64,000 nt of DNA from Planifilum fimeticola (GCF_003001905.1 NZ_PVNE01000005.1:62001-126000), one strand, 5' to 3'. Shown: positions 1-9,380, counted from the first letter of the stretch. Made by a program: numbers and translations. The notes: generated by a model from the letters alone, not told the origin.

Positions 1-1285
1 GCTCCTGTACGTTCAAGGGGGCGCGCTCGTCGATCCACTGCCTCTTTTTTTGGTCCAGGCCGGAGAAAACGTCCTCCACGGACAGGCCGAGAAGGCCCAG
101 GTACCGTTCCGTGGCCCGGTCGATCAAGGTGATTCCGCTCCGGGGCATCAACACGGGCATCGTCATGCCCATCGCGGAAAAGGCTTGCCGGAGACAGCCC
201 CAGTAGGCAATTTCCCCCGGCCCCACCACCGCGGAAAGGGTGGGAAACAGGAATTCCTGCATCAGCGGACGGGTGACCACATTGTTGCTGAGACGATGCG
301 GCTCCTCCCGCGCCATCCGCAACAGCTCCCGTCGGCTCCATCGCATCCGTCCGTCACGGGTGACGAAACCGCCTCCGTCCCGCAGAAGCAGCTGCCGCTC
401 CCCCTCGACATAAACGAAGAGATGGGCGCAGCCGGGATGGAGAACCAGGGGGGAAGGATGCCCCATTTTCTCAACCTGTTTTATCTGATGCCCGACCGCC
501 TCGTCCAAAGCGGCGTTTTCCGCGATCAAGCGCTCGAAAAAGGGACCTTCGAGCCTGCGGAGAGGCGGAAAAGACGAATCGATCTGGATCAGTCCGAATC
601 GCCCGAACAGGCGGTGAAGAAGCTTCGCAAAATACCGTGTCAGGGAAACGGGTTCCGCCGCCAGTCGGGTCAGCTCCTCCAGCATATCCTCCTTGAATTC
701 CGTGTCGGGAAGCATTCGGCCCAATTCCTGGAGCCAAACGCCGACGGACTTCGGATCCAGGAGGACATGGCCGGCGGAAATCCGCTTTCCTCCCTCGGAA
801 AGTGGCAGCCTGTGCTTTGTCAAACGCCCCTCCGGACCGGGCACATAAATATGATCCACCTCATCCAGGTCGTGGTCCTCCCCGGCAATCCAAAAAACGG
901 GTACGACCGGGACGCCCAGGCGCTCTTCTTCTCTCCTGGCCAGCTGGATCACCGATATCGCCTTATACACCGTATATAACGGCCCCGCTAGCAGTCCCGC
1001 CTGCTGACCTCCGATCACCACAACACTTCCGGGTTTCTCCAGCCGACGGATGTTCTGCTCCACAGCCGGATGATAAAGCTCCCCGGAATGAAACTCCCGT
1101 AGCACCCCGGCCAGCCGTGAGCGGGATAAAGAAGTTTCCCTGCGGGACAATTCATCGTATCGCTTCCGAAAGCTCTCCCCCTTTCCGGGGTCCAACCCGT
1201 ACAGATGCTGCACCTTTGAAAAGGAAAAAAGGTATTCGTCGGAGAGTCCTCCTGACGAATCCAGGCGGATACGCTCGATCCTCAT
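1..1285 (-). CDS. bshC: Bacillithiol biosynthesis cysteine-adding enzyme BshC (3' end outside window)
   Basis: Reading the minus strand from an ATG at 1285 gives a protein beginning MRIERIRLDSS, with an AAGAAGGGG ribosome binding site just upstream. About 90 residues in comes a segment reading VVIGGQQAGLLAGPLYTVYK, the hallmark of BshC, and later HPSPLVLHPGCAHLFVYVEG. BshC is the proposed ligase adding cysteine to GlcN-malate in the last step of bacillithiol synthesis (family knowledge). The gene runs off the left edge after about 428 codons, so roughly the last fifth is missing. In B. subtilis bshC (yllA) lies next to panE (ylbQ) and ylbP; the same neighbours occur here, separated by extra genes. 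Confidence 0.9.
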   Translation of the reverse strand, partial: MRIERIRLDSSGGLSDEYLFSFSKVQHLYGLDPGKGESFRKRYDELSRRETSLSRSRLAGVLREFHSGELYHPAVEQNIRRLEKPGSVVVIGGQQAGLLAGPLYTVYKAISVIQLARREEERLGVPVVPVFWIAGEDHDLDEVDHIYVPGPEGRLTKHRLPLSEGGKRISAGHVLLDPKSVGVWLQELGRMLPDTEFKEDMLEELTRLAAEPVSLTRYFAKLLHRLFGRFGLIQIDSSFPPLRRLEGPFFERLIAENAALDEAVGHQIKQVEKMGHPSPLVLHPGCAHLFVYVEGERQLLLRDGGGFVTRDGRMRWSRRELLRMAREEPHRLSNNVVTRPLMQEFLFPTLSAVVGPGEIAYWGCLRQAFSAMGMTMPVLMPRSGITLIDRATERYLGLLGLSVEDVFSGLDQKKRQWIDERAPLNVQE

Positions 1286-1355
1286 GGAAAAACCCCTTCT
1301 TTATGTCCTAAGCCCTACCCTCCCCCAGTATAGCATGAACCCCAACGGGGGGAAA

Positions 1356-2684
1356 TCACCGCCTCTCGCGGTCGGTGCGACATCCGGGCAGAAGCAGGGC
1401 GAGGAAGTACCCGGCGAGGGATGCCGCCGTCACCAGCATCAGCGCTTCTCCGGCCTGGAAGTTCCGCTCGTCGATCAACCGGGTGATCAACAGGAGACCG
1501 AGGGCTCCCCCCGCCGCCCGGAACATGCCCAACACCACCAGGCCCGTCCTCACGCGCCGAAGGGGCAACCGACCGAACAAGAGGTCGTGCAGAGGAGCGG
1601 ACATGATCAGACCGATTCCCCCGCCCAGCAGAAGCAGAGCGGGGAACAACAGGGCGAAGTTTTTGGATACGCCCAGAATAAAGGAAGCGAGAGACAGGGT
1701 GAAGAAGCCGGCGGCGAGCACCATCCGGGATCCCCATCGACCCGCGATCCACCCGGCGAGGGGAATGCTCCCCCCGACCGCCGCTGCCACGGCAGCCAGG
1801 CCGATCCCTCCCATCTCCAGCGTATCCGGAAACAGGGGGGTGATCCATCCCGGAATGATCACGGGCACCATCAGGCACATTCCCGAAATGGCCGCCATCA
1901 TCTGGACGAAGATGAAACTCCGGTTGGCCGCTCTGGGAATAAAGAGCGGATGATCCACCCGTTTTTCCACCATGATCAGGGGCACGATCAATCCGACGGA
2001 CAAAATCCAATAGGGAAAAACCTCGGGATGGAGCATCTCCTCCCAACCGGCGAGCGGCTCCATGCGCGTAACGGCGATCATCGCAAAGAGAAGGGAACCC
2101 AAAAAGAAAAAAGTGCTTCCCGATTCCAATCGTTGCAGCCGGGACGGGGAGGGTGCGGGAAGTCGCCGGGCGATGAGAAAGAGAAGAAGAATCAGCGGGA
2201 GAAAGGCGGCAAAAACCCAGCGCCACCCCAATTGCCTGTTGAGGAAGGCGGACAGAAGGGGGGCGGCGATCAACAGTACGGACAACAGTCCTCCTGTCCG
2301 GACCAGCAACGGCCGTCTGGATTGACGAAGCCCCTGCGACATCACCGGAACCACGCCGCTCGCCCCCAGCGCCTGCAAAGTCCGCCCGACCAGGAGCAAC
2401 AGCCACGCTGGAGCCACCGCACCCACCACCGACCCGATCGCCAAAAGCTGCAGAGAAACCGAAAAAAGGCGCCGGCTATCGATGCTCCGCATCCAACTCT
2501 CCGCAAAGGGCAACGCAAAGGAAAACACGGCCAGATACAGAGCGATCACCCAGGCCGACCAACGATGGGTGATGCCGAAGTCCCCCGACAGGGTCTTCAG
2601 CAGAGGGGCCATCAGGGCTATATCCAAGGCGATCACAAAAATCGCGATGACGAAGGGTTCGGCGTGCCCCCTACTCCGAGACAT
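1356..2684 (-). CDS. MFS transporter, DHA2-like drug/solute exporter
   Basis: A 442-residue, strongly hydrophobic protein with 12 or more predicted membrane segments. The N-terminal half contains VIALYLAVFSFALPFAESW and LLLLVGRTLQALGASGVVPV, which match the early helices and the RxxQGxGaa-type motif of DHA-family major facilitator exporters. The ATG at 2684 has GGAGGTGAATGGAAG upstream. It would sit in the cytoplasmic membrane and exchange a small molecule for protons; the substrate cannot be read from sequence. It lies between bshC and panE in the same direction. It has no counterpart at this position in B. subtilis, so it looks like an insertion into a conserved block. Confidence 0.85.
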   Translation of the reverse strand: MSRSRGHAEPFVIAIFVIALDIALMAPLLKTLSGDFGITHRWSAWVIALYLAVFSFALPFAESWMRSIDSRRLFSVSLQLLAIGSVVGAVAPAWLLLLVGRTLQALGASGVVPVMSQGLRQSRRPLLVRTGGLLSVLLIAAPLLSAFLNRQLGWRWVFAAFLPLILLLFLIARRLPAPSPSRLQRLESGSTFFFLGSLLFAMIAVTRMEPLAGWEEMLHPEVFPYWILSVGLIVPLIMVEKRVDHPLFIPRAANRSFIFVQMMAAISGMCLMVPVIIPGWITPLFPDTLEMGGIGLAAVAAAVGGSIPLAGWIAGRWGSRMVLAAGFFTLSLASFILGVSKNFALLFPALLLLGGGIGLIMSAPLHDLLFGRLPLRRVRTGLVVLGMFRAAGGALGLLLITRLIDERNFQAGEALMLVTAASLAGYFLALLLPGCRTDRERR

Positions 2685-2734
2685 CTTCCATTCACCTCCG
2701 CGCCCTGTCCCTCATGCGGGGTTTTGATGGGCGC

Positions 2735-3700
2735 TCATGACGGCGAGCTCCCCGCGGGCGGACATTCGTCCGGATCGCGTCGCATCTCCAGCAGGTGAAT
2801 CAGCCGGACCAGGGTCTGGTTCACCGGTGTTTCGATCCCCGCGCGCGCCCCGCGGCGGACCACCTCGCCGTTGATCCAGTCGATTTCCGTCAACCGTCCC
2901 CTCTCCACATCCTGCAGCATGGACGAACGGTTGACAGCCGTCTTGCGGCAAACCTCCTCCGCCCGCTTCAACATGTCCTCCGCCTCCAACGCGATTCCCT
3001 CGGCGCGGGCCACCGACACCGCCTCTTCCACGATGGACTTCATCAGAAACCGGGCGTCGTCGCTGTGGAGCAATCCGCCGTTCGGAATCCGGAGCAAAGC
3101 CGTGAGCGGGTTGATCGCGCAATTGACCATCACCTTTTCCCATATTCTTCGAACGATCCGGTTCTCCCATTCGATGGAAATCCCCGCGTCCTTCAATTTT
3201 CCCATGAGCTTGGCAGCGATCCCGGGGTGGGCGAGCTCCTCTGAAAAGGGGCCGATCCACGTCGTGCCTTCCCCCGTGTGCCGCACCTCCCCGGGCCCCT
3301 CGCGAAGGGCTCCTTCCGTGGTCACCGCCCCGCAGAGCACCCCCGGGGGGAGAACGGAGCCAAAAGGCCCATCCTGCCCCAGACCGTTCTGCCACAAGAG
3401 CACCAAGGAAGGAGGGCGGGAAAATGCGGTCAGGCTTTCGGCCACCTCCCGCAGGTCCCGCTGTTTCACCATGATGAACAGGCAGTCGAAGGATTCGTTG
3501 ACGACCTCTCCGATCCACCGGACAGCAGCGGGAATTCTTTCTTTTTCACCCGAGGGACGGGTGAGGAGAATCCCCCGCTCCCGGATCCAGTCCCGCTGCT
3601 TCTCGGTCCGGACCAAGAGCACCGCCTCCGGAAACAAGGGAGTAAGTCTCGCAGTCCACAGCAATCCGAGGGAACCGCCTCCCCATACGGCAATGCGCAA
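2735..3700 (-). CDS. panE: 2-dehydropantoate 2-reductase
   Basis: Ketopantoate reductase, using NADPH to make pantoate for coenzyme A. The protein starts with a Rossmann glycine motif, RIAVWGGGSLGLLWTARL, and has the family's KVMVNCAINPLTALL segment carrying the catalytic lysine/asparagine region near residue 180. An ATG-type extension to 3778 is open, but the TTG at 3700 is preferred: GGAGGGG lies nine bases upstream and the Rossmann fold then begins at residue 2, as in other PanE proteins. The resulting length of 321 residues is normal. In B. subtilis panE (ylbQ) lies between ylbP and bshC, which supports orthology. Confidence 0.88.
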   Translation of the reverse strand: MRIAVWGGGSLGLLWTARLTPLFPEAVLLVRTEKQRDWIRERGILLTRPSGEKERIPAAVRWIGEVVNESFDCLFIMVKQRDLREVAESLTAFSRPPSLVLLWQNGLGQDGPFGSVLPPGVLCGAVTTEGALREGPGEVRHTGEGTTWIGPFSEELAHPGIAAKLMGKLKDAGISIEWENRIVRRIWEKVMVNCAINPLTALLRIPNGGLLHSDDARFLMKSIVEEAVSVARAEGIALEAEDMLKRAEEVCRKTAVNRSSMLQDVERGRLTEIDWINGEVVRRGARAGIETPVNQTLVRLIHLLEMRRDPDECPPAGSSPS

Positions 3701-3800
3701 CCTGGACCCCTCCGTTTGACCCGATTCGTTCAACAGAAAAGGGAGCCGTCTGCGGCTCCGAAATGAACACCTCGCCATCCGTTTCGGGTCGTGTGTCTGA

Positions 3801-5336
3801 TCAGACCGGATATACCGGATGCTTCCTCTCGCTGAAAATTTTCTGCTTGCTCGAATAGGCCTCCAGCCGCCGAATCAACTCGTCGCGCAACCGATCGGGG
3901 TGAACGATGTCGTCGACGATCAATTCGTGGGCCAAACGGTAGATGTCGATGTCCTTTTTATACTCCTCCCGCTTCTCCATCACAAATTTCGTGCGTTCCG
4001 GTTCGGACAACTCCTCGATTTTGTTCCGGTACACCGCGTTCACGGCCGCCTCGGGTCCCATCACGGCGATCTGGGCGGTGGGGAGCGCGAGGCAGCAATC
4101 CGGTTCGAAGGCCGGTCCGGCCATGGCGTACAAGCCGGCACCGTACGCTTTGCGGACGACCACCGAGATTTTGGGGACGGTGGCCTCCGACATCGCGGCG
4201 ATCATCTTCGCCCCGTGCCGGATGATCCCGGCCCGCTCCACCTGGGTGCCGATCATGAATCCCGGAACATCGGCCAGGAACAGAAGGGGGATGTGGAAAG
4301 CATCACACAGGGTGATGAACCGGGCCGCCTTGTCGGCGGAGTCGACGAACAGCACCCCGCCCTTCACCTTCGACTGGTTGGCGATGATGCCGACGGGACG
4401 GCCGTCCAAACGGGCAAATCCCGTGATCAGTTCCCGGGCGAAGAGCTTCTTGACCTCGAAAAAGGTACCCTCGTCCACGATCGCCTCGATCACCTGCAGC
4501 ATGTCGAAGGGAACGTTTTGATTGTCCGGCACGACCTCCGATATTTTGCGCGCCGAAGGCGAGGGGTTTTTCCCCTGCTCCACCGGGGGCTTTTCCGCAT
4601 AGTTCGCCGGAAAATAGGAGAGATAGCGGCGAGCGAGGGAGATGGCTTCCTCCTCGTCCTTCGCCAGAAAGTCGCCGCACCCGCTGACACTGCAGTGCAT
4701 GCGCGCGCCGCCCATTTCCTCCAGGCTCACTTTTTCGCCGATCACCATCTCCGCCATCCGAGGAGAACCGAGATACATGCTGGCGTTATTGTCCACCATG
4801 ATCACCACGTCGCAGAAGGCGGGGATATAAGCTCCGCCGGCGGCGGACGGCCCGAACAGCACGCACACCTGGGGAACCACCCCGGAAAGCTTCACCTGGT
4901 TGTAAAAGATGCGTCCCGCTCCGCGGCGGCCAGGAAACATCTCCACCTGGTCGGTGATGCGGGCTCCCGCGGAATCCACCATGTAGACCATCGGGATGCG
5001 CAGGCGCTCCGCCGTTTCCTGAATGCGAATGATCTTTTCAACGGTGCGCGCGCCCCAGGAACCCGCCTTCACCGTCGAATCGTTGGCCATGACGCAGACC
5101 GGACGACCGTTGATGCGCCCGATTCCCGTCACCACCCCGTCCGCCGGCAGACCTTCGGCCAGGGCGTTGGCAAACAACCCGTCCTCCAATTCCATATCCT
5201 GATCAAAGAGGAGCTCCAACCGACGCCGGACGAACAGCTTGTTCTGCTTTTCCAGCTTTTCATGGTATTTCGGAGCGCCGCCCCGCTTGATCCTTTCGGT
5301 CTGCTCCTCCCATTTTCTGATTGTGGATTCTTCCAT
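3801..5336 (-). CDS. yngE: Acyl-CoA carboxylase carboxyltransferase subunit (YngE/MccB type)
   Basis: A 511-residue carboxyltransferase of the methylcrotonyl-/propionyl-CoA carboxylase beta family. Two crotonase-like halves are visible: the first has VDSAGARITDQVEMFPGRRG and GPSAAGGAYIPAFCDVVIMV, the second has GGVLFVDSADKAARFITLCD and LADVPGFMIGTQVERAGIIR. It should transfer CO2 from the biotin on YngHB to an acyl-CoA, most likely 3-methylcrotonyl-CoA from leucine. It is the last gene of the yngHA-yngHB-yngG-yngF-yngE series, in the same order as in B. subtilis. The ATG at 5336 has GAGGAGGGGG upstream. Substrate preference (methylcrotonyl versus propionyl) is inferred from the HMG-CoA lyase next door. 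Confidence 0.92.
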   Translation of the reverse strand: MEESTIRKWEEQTERIKRGGAPKYHEKLEKQNKLFVRRRLELLFDQDMELEDGLFANALAEGLPADGVVTGIGRINGRPVCVMANDSTVKAGSWGARTVEKIIRIQETAERLRIPMVYMVDSAGARITDQVEMFPGRRGAGRIFYNQVKLSGVVPQVCVLFGPSAAGGAYIPAFCDVVIMVDNNASMYLGSPRMAEMVIGEKVSLEEMGGARMHCSVSGCGDFLAKDEEEAISLARRYLSYFPANYAEKPPVEQGKNPSPSARKISEVVPDNQNVPFDMLQVIEAIVDEGTFFEVKKLFARELITGFARLDGRPVGIIANQSKVKGGVLFVDSADKAARFITLCDAFHIPLLFLADVPGFMIGTQVERAGIIRHGAKMIAAMSEATVPKISVVVRKAYGAGLYAMAGPAFEPDCCLALPTAQIAVMGPEAAVNAVYRNKIEELSEPERTKFVMEKREEYKKDIDIYRLAHELIVDDIVHPDRLRDELIRRLEAYSSKQKIFSERKHPVYPV

Positions 5337-5355
5337 GGTCCCCCTCCTCTTCCCG

Positions 5356-6132
5356 TTATTCCCCCCGGTAGATCGGTTTCCGCTTCTCTTTGAAGGCCTC
5401 CAGCCCTTCCAGGCGATCCTTGGTGGGAATCAGGGCTTCGTAGGCCTTGGTCTCGATCACCAAACCGGTGGCCAGATCCGTTTCCATCCCGTAATCGATG
5501 GCAAATTTGGCCTGGGCCAGGGCCAGGGGGGCGTTTTCGTTGATCATCGCCGCCATCTCGAGGGCGGCATCCAGCACCTCTCCCTTGGGCACCACGTGGT
5601 TGACCAGACCGATCTTCTCCGCTTCGGCGGCATCGATCCGGCGAGCGGTAAAGATCAGTTCCTTCGCCTTGGACTTTCCGACGATCCGGGGCAGGCGCTG
5701 CGTTCCTCCGGCTCCCGGTATGATTCCCAGGGAGGTTTCCGTCAATCCGAAGATCGCCCGCTCATCCGCCAGCCTCAGGTCGCAGGCCAAGGCAAGCTCC
5801 ATCCCGCCGCCCAGGGCGACGCCGTTCACGGCGGCGATGACCGGCCGGGGCAGGCGCTCGATCGCCGTGAAGGTCTCGCGAATCAGGTGGATATATCGCC
5901 GGACCTGATCTTCCGTAAAGGTTCGCCGCTCCTTCAGGTCCGCCCCGGAACAGAAGGCCTTCTCCCCCGCACCCGTGATGATCACCGCCCGCGTGGCTTT
6001 GGAATGGGTCAATTCCTCCACGATTTTCATCAATTCCTTCAACGTTTCGAAATTGAGCGCATTGTATACCTCGGGGCGGTTCAGGGTGATGACGGAAATG
6101 CCTTCCTTCCGTTCCCATTCAACCTCGTTCAT
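5356..6132 (-). CDS. yngF: Enoyl-CoA hydratase, probable methylglutaconyl-CoA hydratase (YngF)
   Basis: A 258-residue crotonase-fold protein. It shows the oxyanion-hole segments KAFCSGADLKERR and NGVALGGGMELALACDLRLA and the GLTETSLGIIPGAGGTQRLP segment carrying the catalytic glutamates. In this operon it would hydrate 3-methylglutaconyl-CoA to HMG-CoA, between the carboxylase (YngE/YngHA/YngHB) and the lyase (YngG). The frame is open up to 6396, but the ATG at 6132 is the sensible start: it gives the normal family length, and the longer version would overlap yngG by almost 280 bases. The chosen start overlaps the yngG stop by 14 bases, which suggests coupled translation. Confidence 0.9.
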   Translation of the reverse strand: MNEVEWERKEGISVITLNRPEVYNALNFETLKELMKIVEELTHSKATRAVIITGAGEKAFCSGADLKERRTFTEDQVRRYIHLIRETFTAIERLPRPVIAAVNGVALGGGMELALACDLRLADERAIFGLTETSLGIIPGAGGTQRLPRIVGKSKAKELIFTARRIDAAEAEKIGLVNHVVPKGEVLDAALEMAAMINENAPLALAQAKFAIDYGMETDLATGLVIETKAYEALIPTKDRLEGLEAFKEKRKPIYRGE

Positions 6133-7045
6133 CCTTCTTCTCCCCTTTCCCGCGGCGTGATGCCAGGGTGCTCTGCAACACCTTGGACGGAAGCTTTCGG
6201 CCGATCCGCTCCTGAACCGAGGCGCTAACCCGGCACAGGGCTTCCAGATCGATTCCCGTTGACACGCCCATGCCCTCCAACATGTAGACCAGGTCTTCGG
6301 TGGCCACGTTCCCGGCGGCTCCCGGTGCGTAAGGACACCCCCCCAAGCCGCCGAAGGAGCTGTCCAGCGTGGTGATGCCCATCTCCAGAGCGACATAGGC
6401 GTTCACCTGGGCGGTTCCCCGGGTGTCGTGGAAATGTCCGGCCAATCGGTCGGCGGGAAACAGCTTCAAGAGCTCCCGGAGCACTTCCTTCACTTGCCGC
6501 GGATGAGCTACGCCGATCGTGTCGCCGAGGGAAACCTCGTATACTCCCATTTCAAACAGGCGGTCGCACACCTTCGCCACCTGAGCCACGGAAACTTCCC
6601 CCTCATAGGGACAGCCGAACACCGTCGACACGTATCCCCGGACCCGCTTCCCCCGCTCGCGGGCGAGCCGGACCGTCTCCTCCAAAACCGGAAAGGTTTC
6701 GTCGATGCTCTTGTTTATGTTTTTCCGGTTGTGGGTTTCGCTGGCCGACATAAACACCGCGTACTCGTCGATCGGGGTCGCAAGGGCCCGCTCCAGCCCC
6801 TTCCGGTTGGGAACCAGCGCCCGATAACGGACGCCCTCCCCCCGGGGAAGGGACCCGGCAAGCTCCTCAGCGTCGGCCAGTTGGGGAATCCACCGGGGAT
6901 GGACGAAGGAAGTCGCTTCGATATCCCTCACCCCGGCGGCGATCAATCCCTCGGCGATCTCCCTTTTCACTTCCGTCGGGAGAATGGCCGCTTCATTCTG
7001 CAATCCGTCGCGGAGTCCCACCTCGACGATTCGGACCTCCGGCAT
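6119..7045 (-). CDS. yngG: Hydroxymethylglutaryl-CoA lyase (YngG)
   Basis: A 308-residue HMG-CoA lyase that cleaves HMG-CoA to acetoacetate and acetyl-CoA, the end of leucine breakdown. The TIM-barrel start VRIVEVGLRDGLQNE carries the catalytic Arg-Asp pair. The metal ligands are in AGHFHDTRGTAQVNAY, and the cysteine loop is GGLGGCPYAPGAAGNVATED near residue 235. The order with yngHA and yngHB upstream and yngF and yngE downstream is the B. subtilis sporulation-phase (mother-cell) catabolic operon order. The start codon is ATG at 7045. Confidence 0.93.
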   Translation of the reverse strand: MPEVRIVEVGLRDGLQNEAAILPTEVKREIAEGLIAAGVRDIEATSFVHPRWIPQLADAEELAGSLPRGEGVRYRALVPNRKGLERALATPIDEYAVFMSASETHNRKNINKSIDETFPVLEETVRLARERGKRVRGYVSTVFGCPYEGEVSVAQVAKVCDRLFEMGVYEVSLGDTIGVAHPRQVKEVLRELLKLFPADRLAGHFHDTRGTAQVNAYVALEMGITTLDSSFGGLGGCPYAPGAAGNVATEDLVYMLEGMGVSTGIDLEALCRVSASVQERIGRKLPSKVLQSTLASRRGKGEKKDERG

Positions 7046-7078
7046 GGATACCCTCCTCTGCCCGTCAAAGAGTATGCT

Positions 7079-7303
7079 TCAGTCCTCCAGCTCGACCAAC
7101 ACGTCCCCTTCATTCACAAAAGAGCCCGTCTCCACCTTCACGCCGGACACGGTTCCCGAGATTTCCGACTGAACCGGCACTTCCATCTTCATCGACTCCA
7201 ACACCACCACATCCTGCCCCGCCTCAACCCGATCCCCGGGCTGCACCAACACCTGAAGTACAGTACCGGCCATGTTCGCTTCAATCTTTTTCACAGGCTT
7301 CAC
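7079..7303 (-). CDS. yngHB: Biotin carboxyl carrier protein (YngHB)
   Basis: A 74-residue stand-alone biotinyl domain. The biotin-attachment motif VVLESMKMEVPV is complete, with the modified lysine at residue 39, and the mirror-image half GTVSGVKVETGSFVNEGDVL follows, as in a lipoyl/biotinyl hammerhead. It carries the carboxyl group from the biotin carboxylase YngHA to the transferase YngE. The gene lies 31 bases after yngHA and 33 before yngG. In many bacteria this domain is fused to the carboxylase; here, as in B. subtilis, it is separate. Confidence 0.94.
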   Translation of the reverse strand: MKPVKKIEANMAGTVLQVLVQPGDRVEAGQDVVVLESMKMEVPVQSEISGTVSGVKVETGSFVNEGDVLVELED

Positions 7304-7334
7304 CCTTTCCGATCAAGTTGTTCAATCCTCGAAA

Positions 7335-8669
7335 TCAAAGGCTTTCCAGAAAACGGGTATCATATTTTCCCCGGATAAAACGCGGATCATCCACAATCCT
7401 GCGGTGAAGGGGGAGATTGGTCCGGATGCCCTCGATTCGAAATGCAGCCAGCGCCTCACGGCTTCGGGCGAGGGCTTCCTCCCGGTTTGAACCGCTTACA
7501 ATCAACTTCGCGACGAGGGGATCGTAAAAGGGCGTCACCGAATTGCCCGACTCGATCCCGGCATCGACGCGAATTCCCGGCCCCTCCGGCGGCTGAAAGA
7601 GCTCCACCGAACCGGGGGACGGCAGAAAGGTTTTGGGATCTTCCGCGCAAATCCGGTACTCGATGGCATGTCCTTCGGGCCGGATCTCTTCCTGGGAGAG
7701 GGACAGATCCTTCCCTTCCGCAATGTCCAGCTGCATGGCCACGAGATCCAGTCCGGTGATCATCTCCGTCACCGGATGCTCCACCTGCAGACGGGTATTC
7801 ATCTCCAAAAAGTAAATCCGCTCCTCGGCATCCACCAGAAACTCCACCGTGCCCACACCCGTATATCCCACGGAACGTGCGGCCCGCACGGCCGCTTCCA
7901 CCAATCGCACGCGGGTTTCGGGATGTATGGACGGCGAAAGGCTTTCCTCCACGATCTTCTGATTGCGGCGCTGGATGGAGCATTCCCGCTCAAACAGGTG
8001 AATCACATTTCCTTTCCCGTCGGCGGCCACTTGGACCTCCACGTGACGGGGATGTTCGATGTACTTTTCCAAAAAAAGGGTTCCGTCACCGAAATAAGCC
8101 TTCGCCCTTCCCTGGGCCGAGGGGAAGAAGCGGGCCAGCTCTTCCCGAGAGCGGCAGATCTGCATGCCGATCCCGCCTCCGCCAGCACTCGCCTTCAGCA
8201 TCAGCGGATAGCCGACCGACTCCGCCTGCTCCGCCGCCTCCTCCACGGAAGACACGCCCTCCAGCGTACCGGGAACCACCGGCACGCCGGCCCGTTCCAT
8301 CGTCCTGCGGGCGTTCACCTTGTCCCCCATCGCTTCGATCACTTCGGGGCGCGGGCCGATGAAGACCAGGCCCGCCTCCTCCACCTTGCGGGCAAAGGCG
8401 GCATTTTCCGAAAGAAGGCCGTATCCGGGGTGAACGGCGTCGGCGCCGGTCCTCCGGGCCGCCTCCAGGATCGCGTCCATGTTCAGATAGCTCTGCGCAA
8501 CCGGAGGCGGACCGATTTCAACCGCTTCATCCGCTTCCCGGACGAAGGGCAAATCCCGATCCGCTTCGGAATGGACGGCCACCACCGCAAGGCCGCGCTG
8601 ACGGCAGGTGCGGGCGATCCGTCTGGCGATTTCACCACGGTTCGCTATCAATATTTTTCTGAGCGCCAT
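7335..8669 (-). CDS. yngHA: Biotin carboxylase subunit (YngHA/AccC type)
   Basis: A 444-residue ATP-grasp biotin carboxylase. It begins with KILIANRGEIARRIARTCR, has the ATP-binding glycine loop KASAGGGGIGMQICRSRE near residue 160 and the EMNTRLQVEHPVTE segment with catalytic Glu/Asn/Arg near residue 290. It uses ATP and bicarbonate to carboxylate biotin on YngHB. It is the first gene of the operon and is divergent from ylbP. The glycine loop contains GIGMQ where housekeeping AccC usually has GRGMR, in keeping with a catabolic paralogue rather than the fatty-acid enzyme. Confidence 0.93.
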   Translation of the reverse strand: MALRKILIANRGEIARRIARTCRQRGLAVVAVHSEADRDLPFVREADEAVEIGPPPVAQSYLNMDAILEAARRTGADAVHPGYGLLSENAAFARKVEEAGLVFIGPRPEVIEAMGDKVNARRTMERAGVPVVPGTLEGVSSVEEAAEQAESVGYPLMLKASAGGGGIGMQICRSREELARFFPSAQGRAKAYFGDGTLFLEKYIEHPRHVEVQVAADGKGNVIHLFERECSIQRRNQKIVEESLSPSIHPETRVRLVEAAVRAARSVGYTGVGTVEFLVDAEERIYFLEMNTRLQVEHPVTEMITGLDLVAMQLDIAEGKDLSLSQEEIRPEGHAIEYRICAEDPKTFLPSPGSVELFQPPEGPGIRVDAGIESGNSVTPFYDPLVAKLIVSGSNREEALARSREALAAFRIEGIRTNLPLHRRIVDDPRFIRGKYDTRFLESL

Positions 8670-8904
8670 GTTTCACCTCAATGGTTCAATAATGGTCACT
8701 TTCAATATACCGAAAGCTTTCCGAAAAGGACAACGGCAAGCGCTTCCAAACCGGCACACGATACTCCTCATTCGACAAATTTTCCGGATGTCCTGCCACC
8801 GATCCGAATTCCAATAATGGGCAGCAAACTTGATGGGAGCAATTGGACGGCCGATCAGGTATAATGATATCAAACCCATCCAATCAGGAAAGGGGTCAAA
8901 AATC

Positions 8905-9378
8905 ATGGACAAACCAAAGGTTGAACGACTGAAGATTAATTATAAAACGCTGGAAGAGTTTCAAAAATTCCACGAGTATGGGCTCCAAGAATTGTCCATG
9001 TTGGAAGATTTGAAAGCCAACATCATCGAAAACGACAGCAACTCTCCTTTTTACGGGATTTATGAGGACGGAAATCTGGTGGCCCGCATCAGCCTGTACC
9101 GGATCGACGCCAAATACGACCGCTATTTCGATCCACCCCAGGACTACTACGAGCTGTGGAAGTTGGAAGTGTTGCCCCAATACCGAAACAAGGGGTACGG
9201 AAGCGCCCTGGTTCGCCATGCCCAGAGCTTCGGACTTCCGGTGAAGACCAACGCCCGGCGCCGTTCCGATCCTTTCTGGATCAAAATGGGATTCCGTCCG
9301 GTGAAATACGACCCGATCCGGGACCGCGGAGAGAATCCGTACGTATGGACTCCGCCGGGGGTGGGCCTTCAGGAGTGA
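8905..9378 (+). CDS. ylbP: GNAT-family N-acetyltransferase YlbP
   Basis: A 157-residue acetyltransferase-fold protein that matches B. subtilis YlbP along its length: KVERLKINYKTLEEFQKF, ELSMLEDLKANIIENDSNSP, then the acetyl-CoA-binding segment LEVLPQYRNKGYGSALVRHA with its Q/RxxGxG/A loop. The open frame runs back to 8830, but the ATG at 8905 is preferred because AGGAAAGGGG precedes it and the conserved protein starts there. The substrate is unknown. In B. subtilis it sits between ylbO (gerR) and panE; here it is divergent from yngHA and convergent with gerR. Confidence 0.88.
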   Translation: MDKPKVERLKINYKTLEEFQKFHEYGLQELSMLEDLKANIIENDSNSPFYGIYEDGNLVARISLYRIDAKYDRYFDPPQDYYELWKLEVLPQYRNKGYGSALVRHAQSFGLPVKTNARRRSDPFWIKMGFRPVKYDPIRDRGENPYVWTPPGVGLQE

Positions 9379-9380
9379 TC

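Noticed and set aside
50-979. 309-codon plus-strand frame at the left edge
   Set aside because: It is antisense to bshC, whose conserved protein motifs are clear on the other strand.
1284-2798. 504-codon plus-strand frame
   Set aside because: It lies antisense to the MFS gene, is rich in Gln/His/Gly/Pro and shows no domain.
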